A stretch of 64,000 nt of DNA, taken from assembly GCF_007971385.1 (NCBI RefSeq), contig NZ_CP042434.1:2728001-2792000 (forward strand), given 5' to 3'. Positions 60,146 to 64,000 of the stretch are shown here, in pieces; positions within the stretch are counted from its first letter, which is position 1, and each line of letters starts with the position of its first letter. The position numbers and the translations under genes were made by a program. The notes beneath the pieces are model-generated. The model was not told the origin of the DNA. It saw nothing but the letters and a program-made list of their open reading frames with translations, and did not search any database. The DNA is from Arachidicoccus ginsenosidivorans. GTDB taxonomy: Bacteria; Bacteroidota; Bacteroidia; Chitinophagales; Chitinophagaceae.

Positions 60146-60493
60146 AATGGTTATCCTTATGCTGATCAACGGCTGCTTTGTCATCACCCATTGTCGGTTT
60201 GCCCGTTGCGTAAGCTAAAATGCTTTTGAGGGTTGCCTGACAAGGCGTAAACAGGTTTAATTGCTCAATCAGGTCCAAAAATTGTTTTTGTGCAGAAAAA
60301 ACAGGGTTGCCGCTTTGGGCCCCTCTTCATGGATCCGGCCCGTTTGCAGGGGACTCGTTAATAACCTCGCTGGCTGAATAACCGTGGGCTGCTGCTGGTT
60401 TTTACAAGCAGCGGTGGGCTGTTTTCTTTTCAGGCGCCCATCATTTGTACCGAGTAGATAAAAAGAAAATAAAGAAGGGTAAAAATGTGTCAT
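60111..60493 (-). CDS. hypothetical protein overlapping nth (one frameshift)
   Basis: I do not recognise this protein. From ATG 60493 (MTHFYPSLFSFYLLGTNDG) a frame reads to the T-run (A-run 60296-60301 on the plus strand); one more base there joins it to a second open stretch (SAQKQFLDLIEQLNLFTPCQATLKSILAYATGKPT...) that ends at 60111, inside the first codons of nth. Joined, it would be about 127 residues, with a basic first half and a helical second half. It fills a gap of about 400 bases that otherwise holds nothing, and shares the window's one-base-missing pattern. No homologue is known to me; it could be spurious. Confidence 0.35.
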
Positions 60494-60589
60494 ATCACTT
60501 ATTTGGTGCCTTAATAAAACGCCACAAAAGACTGGATATTGTCTGAAACCCTAAATTCATCTCGCACAAAAAAGTGATTTTTAAGATGG

Positions 60590-60904
60590 CTAATGAGCGG
60601 CTTCAGCTGTGACAGAATCTACAATAAAGATCTCTTCATTATCCTTTTTCATAAAAAAATGCTCCCTGGCATACCTTTGTACAGCGGACTGACTGGATTC
60701 CAATGCGTTCAGCTCCTTATTTGTTTTTTCAATCTCTTGTTGATAGAAAGCCTTGCTCTGATGCAGTGTATTGACCTGTTTTGCCCTTTCAAGCTGGACA
60801 AAAATATCATTGCGATCATAAAAAATGATCAACACCAAAAATACGAGTACGGCGATGACGTACTTGTTTTTAAGATACGCTAATATTTTATAGGTTTTTT
60901 GCAT
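60590..60904 (-). CDS. FtsB/DivIC-type septum formation initiator
   Basis: 104-residue bitopic cell-division protein: short cytosolic start, one membrane helix (about 15-28, YVIAVLVFLVLIIF), then a coiled coil (LERAKQVNTLHQSKAFYQQEIEKTNKELNALES) and a small end domain with YAREHFFMKKDNEEIFIV, the typical DivIC/FtsB motif (x-E-x-Y-M-x-R/K). It would link FtsL and FtsQ-like proteins at the septum. It follows the RNA methyltransferase gene by 37 bases in the same direction. Confidence 0.9.
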   Translation of the reverse strand: MQKTYKILAYLKNKYVIAVLVFLVLIIFYDRNDIFVQLERAKQVNTLHQSKAFYQQEIEKTNKELNALESSQSAVQRYAREHFFMKKDNEEIFIVDSVTAEAAH

Positions 60905-60941
60905 AGAAACTGTTTGACCAAGAGCTCAATGCAAAGTAACA

Positions 60942-62306
60942 CTATTTTTTTCGAGTATACAAAGCGCCAAACATAGAAACATTATTTTCTACTTGTCCCA
61001 GGACTACTTTTTGACAGATTAGCTCCATGCCACTGTTGGTTGCAATAAAATGGCTAACCGCTTCATTTTCCTGCTGGAAGACCGAACAGGTCATATACAG
61101 AAAATAACCGCCAGGACGTACCGCCTCCCAGGCCTTACTGACAATACCGATTTGCCGTTTATAATAATCCTGGATCGAATCCTTAGCAAAATATCGGATG
61201 TTTTCAGGATTACGGGCCCAGGTTCCGGAGCCTGAACAAGGCACGTCACAAATAACCAGGTCAAAATCAGTCTTAAAAGGCAAGGGAGCTGGCCTTAGCA
61301 GGTCAAGCACCTCTTTTTTGTATCCCGCAATGCCGGCTTCTTTAAGCCTAATTTCCAGGTTTTTTAAAATGGAGGGCCTGATATCTGTTAAGGTCAGGGT
61401 TAATTTTTGTCCGCTTTCATAGCATAGATCATGCAGCAAAATGGATTTACCTCCGCTGGCAGCACAGGTGTCCCATACCCTTATAACATCGGCGCTCGAT
61501 TTTACGGTTGATGTATTATTATTTTTAAGTCCTGCCAGGGCAAGGCGCATAAACTGATCCATAGACTGTGAGCTGCTGTCCTGGATCACTACTTCTTTAT
61601 TAATGGCTAAGTATTGCTGTACAGGCGTACTTGCTGGCAAGGACAGGGTATACTGTTCATAAAGTGTATAAGTAAGCTGTTTATCAACTAGTTTTTTTAT
61701 TACCTGTTCGGCGTTCCCTTTCATAGGGCGAATTCTTAAAAATACAGGTGGTTGGCTAAGCATTCTTCCCGCCAGTTCAAGTCGGTTCAGTCCTTCAGAG
61801 AGCGAAGCTGTAAAAGGGAATACTAAGGGAAGTTGCAGCCATGGATATACCTGTTGCATAAGTTTAAAACGCTCGATCGGTAATTTCGCATCTGCCAGGC
61901 GGTTATCAGCATTTGCCCCCGCTGTGGTATGTGCTGCTGCTTCTTCTCCTTCTCCATGATTATTATCTTTAGCCTGGGGATCTTTTTTTTCAATTGCTTC
62001 CAGCAATTTTGAGCGCAGTGGCTGAGTAAGGCTTTGGTTGTTACATATATAATTGCTGATATCAAGTAGTTCAGACAGGTCGACAGCGGGTTGGTTTGTA
62101 AGATTTTGCAGCGCCGGTACATTTTTGCCCAATCTAAAATAACTGTAGATCATGGCAGATATCACTTTTCTGTCTTTGGAACCGTGCTTTTTATGGGCGG
62201 CAAAATATTTTTTAAGATACAGGTGCAGCGGCTCTTTGCCGTCATAGGTTAAAAGTAAATTTGAGACGGTCTGTTTATGACGGTCAATGATTTTATTGAT
62301 ATCCAT
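60942..62306 (-). CDS. RsmB/NOP2-family 5-methylcytosine RNA methyltransferase
   Basis: 454-residue class I SAM-dependent enzyme. An N-terminal RsmB-like helical part (about 1-100, with KHGSKDRKVISAMIYSYFRLG) precedes a low-complexity stretch (112-130), a PUA-like part (FLRIRPMKGN) and the Rossmann domain: VWDTCAASGGKSILLHDL (motif I), CDVPCSGSGTWARNPENIRYF (motif IV with Cys for release) and FLYMTCSVFQQENEAV (motif VI catalytic Cys). Target is probably a 16S or other rRNA cytosine. The acidic low-complexity insert is unusual for the family. Confidence 0.92.
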   Translation of the reverse strand: MDINKIIDRHKQTVSNLLLTYDGKEPLHLYLKKYFAAHKKHGSKDRKVISAMIYSYFRLGKNVPALQNLTNQPAVDLSELLDISNYICNNQSLTQPLRSKLLEAIEKKDPQAKDNNHGEGEEAAAHTTAGANADNRLADAKLPIERFKLMQQVYPWLQLPLVFPFTASLSEGLNRLELAGRMLSQPPVFLRIRPMKGNAEQVIKKLVDKQLTYTLYEQYTLSLPASTPVQQYLAINKEVVIQDSSSQSMDQFMRLALAGLKNNNTSTVKSSADVIRVWDTCAASGGKSILLHDLCYESGQKLTLTLTDIRPSILKNLEIRLKEAGIAGYKKEVLDLLRPAPLPFKTDFDLVICDVPCSGSGTWARNPENIRYFAKDSIQDYYKRQIGIVSKAWEAVRPGGYFLYMTCSVFQQENEAVSHFIATNSGMELICQKVVLGQVENNVSMFGALYTRKK

Positions 62307-62461
62307 AGGGTAAAGGTAGCAGAAATTGCCGGTGAAATCCCTGGCACCTATTGGACAGGGACTGCCTGTTTTAAAAAGTATGCCTGTTGAGGGCAGGAAG
62401 CTACATGTTTTTAAATTTCAATTGCGTTTAGACGGCCGCTTTTGCAAGTCGGTTTATGAAC

Positions 62462-63499
62462 TTAGGTGGAGGGGTCTGGCTGCAGATCTGATCCACTTAA
62501 GTTTTTTTGCTGCTCTGATGCGACTGCTGACATTTGTGTTTTTTCCTCGGCCTGACGCAGTTCGCTGCGGTGTTTTTCCTTCAAAAATTCAATACTCAGA
62601 TCTAACTCGTAACCGATTAAAAGCACAAATGAATTTACAAAAAAGAGCATCATAATCACCAGGACTGAACCGATGGTACCGTAGAATTTACTATAATTGG
62701 AAAAGTTCTGTGCCCAGAATGAAAAAAGAGAGGTACTGGCAATTAACAGACCAGTGGCGATAACGGAGCCCAGTGATAATAATTTTTTGCGTTTATGCTT
62801 TTCCAGGGTGGGGGCATATTTATAAATCACTGAAATACTGAAAAAGAATAAAGCTGCAATAACGATCCATCTTAGGTTACGGATCAGGCTCTGTACTCTT
62901 TCATTGTGGATATTCAGTAAAGCCATGATCCGGTGGAAAAACATGCCTTGACCCATAGAAATGATCATGGTGCCTAAAAACATTAAAAACAATATCATGG
63001 TCAGGCGCATCGCTCTTAAGCGCTTTTTAATAAAATTGGTCTGGGCTCTTTCTTTTAAGGAACGGTCAAAGGTTCGGATGATGCCCATCATGGCATTAGA
63101 GGAAAAGAAGATTGCAAAGATAAAACCAAGGGATAAAAGGCCATTTTTTGTTTTACTGAAAATATCTTCCAGAAATTTCAGCATTAGTGATCTGGCACCC
63201 ACGTTAGGGGTCAGGCTTAACACCAACTGCTGCAGTTCTTTATAGAACATGGTGGAGTTGGTCAGATAGGGAATCAATGTACAAATAAACAGCAGACAGG
63301 CTGGGATGGCGATTAACAGGTTAAAAGAAATCGCGCCTGCCCTTACATTGAGCCCTTCTTTGTTGACCTGTTCTACAAAGAGCTTTATGACCTCATAGAA
63401 ATTGACGGATGGGGCACCAGGTACCCGCATGGCTTTAAGCCATTTTTTTACGAGCCTAAGTGGCTTTGAGTTTAATATTTTGGTTTCCAGTGGTGTCAA
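62462..63499 (-). CDS. YihY/BrkB family inner-membrane protein
   Basis: 345-residue membrane protein with six predicted helices: first region FYEVIKLFVEQVNKEGLNVRAGAISFNLLIAIPACLLFICTLIPYL, then LSLGFIFAIFFSSNAMMGIIRTFDRSLKE, and later helices IVIAALFFFSISVIYKYAP and VLVIMMLFFVNSFVLLIGYELDLSIE. This is the YihY (formerly RNase BN) layout; these proteins are now linked to LPS/lipid transport or envelope integrity, not to RNase activity. The C-terminal tail is hydrophilic (Glu/Lys/Gln-rich). Confidence 0.92.
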   Translation of the reverse strand: MTPLETKILNSKPLRLVKKWLKAMRVPGAPSVNFYEVIKLFVEQVNKEGLNVRAGAISFNLLIAIPACLLFICTLIPYLTNSTMFYKELQQLVLSLTPNVGARSLMLKFLEDIFSKTKNGLLSLGFIFAIFFSSNAMMGIIRTFDRSLKERAQTNFIKKRLRAMRLTMILFLMFLGTMIISMGQGMFFHRIMALLNIHNERVQSLIRNLRWIVIAALFFFSISVIYKYAPTLEKHKRKKLLSLGSVIATGLLIASTSLFSFWAQNFSNYSKFYGTIGSVLVIMMLFFVNSFVLLIGYELDLSIEFLKEKHRSELRQAEEKTQMSAVASEQQKNLSGSDLQPDPST

Positions 63500-63569
63500 A
63501 AATCAGTTCGTTGGGTAGGTGAATATTGATGTTTAAACGCTTTTTGTGTCCTATCAGTTCAGCGTCTGC

Positions 63570-64000
63570 TTATTTGATGTTTTTTTTGTCAAGGGCGTCA
63601 TGAAACTGCTCTGCCAGTTTGAGGTGCTGGGCATAATCCCTGCTAAAATTATGGTAGCCGCCAAAATCAGGCTTGGCCACAAAATACATATAATCGGTTT
63701 TAGGGGCATTTAATACTGCTTCAATGGTAACACTATCCGGCGTGCAGATAGGACCGGGCGGCAAGCCTTTATTGATATAAGTGTTATAAGGAGATTGAAC
63801 TTTAAGATCCTGATTCAAAATTCTTTTCATATCAAAATCCTTTAAGGCATATTTAATGGTCGGATCCGCGCCCAGGGCCATACCGCTTCTAAGCCGGTTC
63901 AGATAAACGCTGGCAATGGTATCTTTTTCACTGTCTTTCATGGTTTCATCCTCTACAATGGAGGCAAGGGTTGTGGCCTGATCTGGCGTCAGGCCCAGTG
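63570..64000 (-). CDS. mltG: endolytic transglycosylase MltG, start outside window
   Basis: C-terminal part of MltG (YceG-like), a membrane-anchored enzyme that cuts nascent peptidoglycan and sets glycan strand length. The frame is open to the window edge: LGLTPDQATTLASIVEDETMKDSEKDTIASVYLNRLRSGMALGADPT. The catalytic Glu is in ASIVEDE. Later motifs TYINKGLPPGPICTPDSVTIEAVLNAPKTDYMYFVAKPD and HNFSRDYAQHLKLAEQF are diagnostic. Ends at 63570; about the last 140 residues are visible. Confidence 0.94.
   Translation of the reverse strand, partial: LGLTPDQATTLASIVEDETMKDSEKDTIASVYLNRLRSGMALGADPTIKYALKDFDMKRILNQDLKVQSPYNTYINKGLPPGPICTPDSVTIEAVLNAPKTDYMYFVAKPDFGGYHNFSRDYAQHLKLAEQFHDALDKKNIK

Noticed and set aside
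1..64000. CRISPR array, insertion sequence, tRNA or rRNA
   Set aside because: No regularly spaced repeats with unique spacers, transposase motifs, tRNA cloverleaf or rRNA sequence were seen on either strand, although a covariance-model search was not possible here.

Overview
The window comes from a Bacteroidota chromosome, most likely Chitinophagaceae or a close relative. The signs are two SusC/SusD pairs, SusE/F-like surface lipoproteins, almost no Shine-Dalgarno sequences, a TTTG / TAnnTTTG-type promoter, and the housekeeping order birA - rsfS - ftsH - LUD - lpxH-like.

Left half, 1-30192, all on the + strand: a composite polysaccharide-utilisation locus (PUL) for pectin side chains and arabinogalactan. 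First come arabinan enzymes (partial GH43, GH51, endo-arabinanase GH43). Then a surface-uptake operon follows (SusC1, SusD1 and two SusE/F-like lipoproteins with DUF4959/DUF5000-type and DUF4998/DUF5013-type domains). Next is a second enzyme run: GH35, a GH43-like enzyme, GH2, GH105 and a parallel beta-helix protein. A second SusC/SusD pair, a GH30 and another GH2 close the locus. Expected logic: surface lipoproteins bind glycan, secreted or surface endo-enzymes cut it, SusC/D imports oligomers, and periplasmic GH51, GH35, GH2 and GH105 release arabinose, galactose and unsaturated galacturonate. The heads of three transcription units share the same two-block C-rich element (two C-runs 16 bases apart) 23-24 bases upstream of a TTTTG, which points to one common regulator. 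No regulator gene lies in the window.

30452-30505 is a very strong hairpin between convergent units. 30549-33090 (minus strand) is a compact three-gene unit: TsdA-like dihaem cytochrome, DsrE-like protein and an orphan ModA-like binding protein, suggestive of sulfur-oxyanion chemistry. From 33478 to the end lie ordinary housekeeping and accessory genes in both orientations: ABC permeases, NamA-type ene-reductase, RluA-family pseudouridine synthase, FKBP, TlpA-like lipoprotein, BirA, RsfS, FtsH, LUD protein, LpxH-like phosphatase, MscS, aldose epimerase, PdxA, GT2, M19 dipeptidase, SppA, FolK, TatC, quinone oxidoreductase, Nth, FtsB/DivIC, RNA methyltransferase, YihY and partial MltG. The PUL is visibly more AT-rich than this right half.

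A caution that affects the whole annotation: at least twelve genes are interrupted by sixteen apparent frameshifts. Each is restored by adding one base, in nearly every case in a homopolymer, and two of them fall in ftsH. This is the signature of homopolymer under-calling in the assembly rather than real decay, so I annotate these as single genes across the break.
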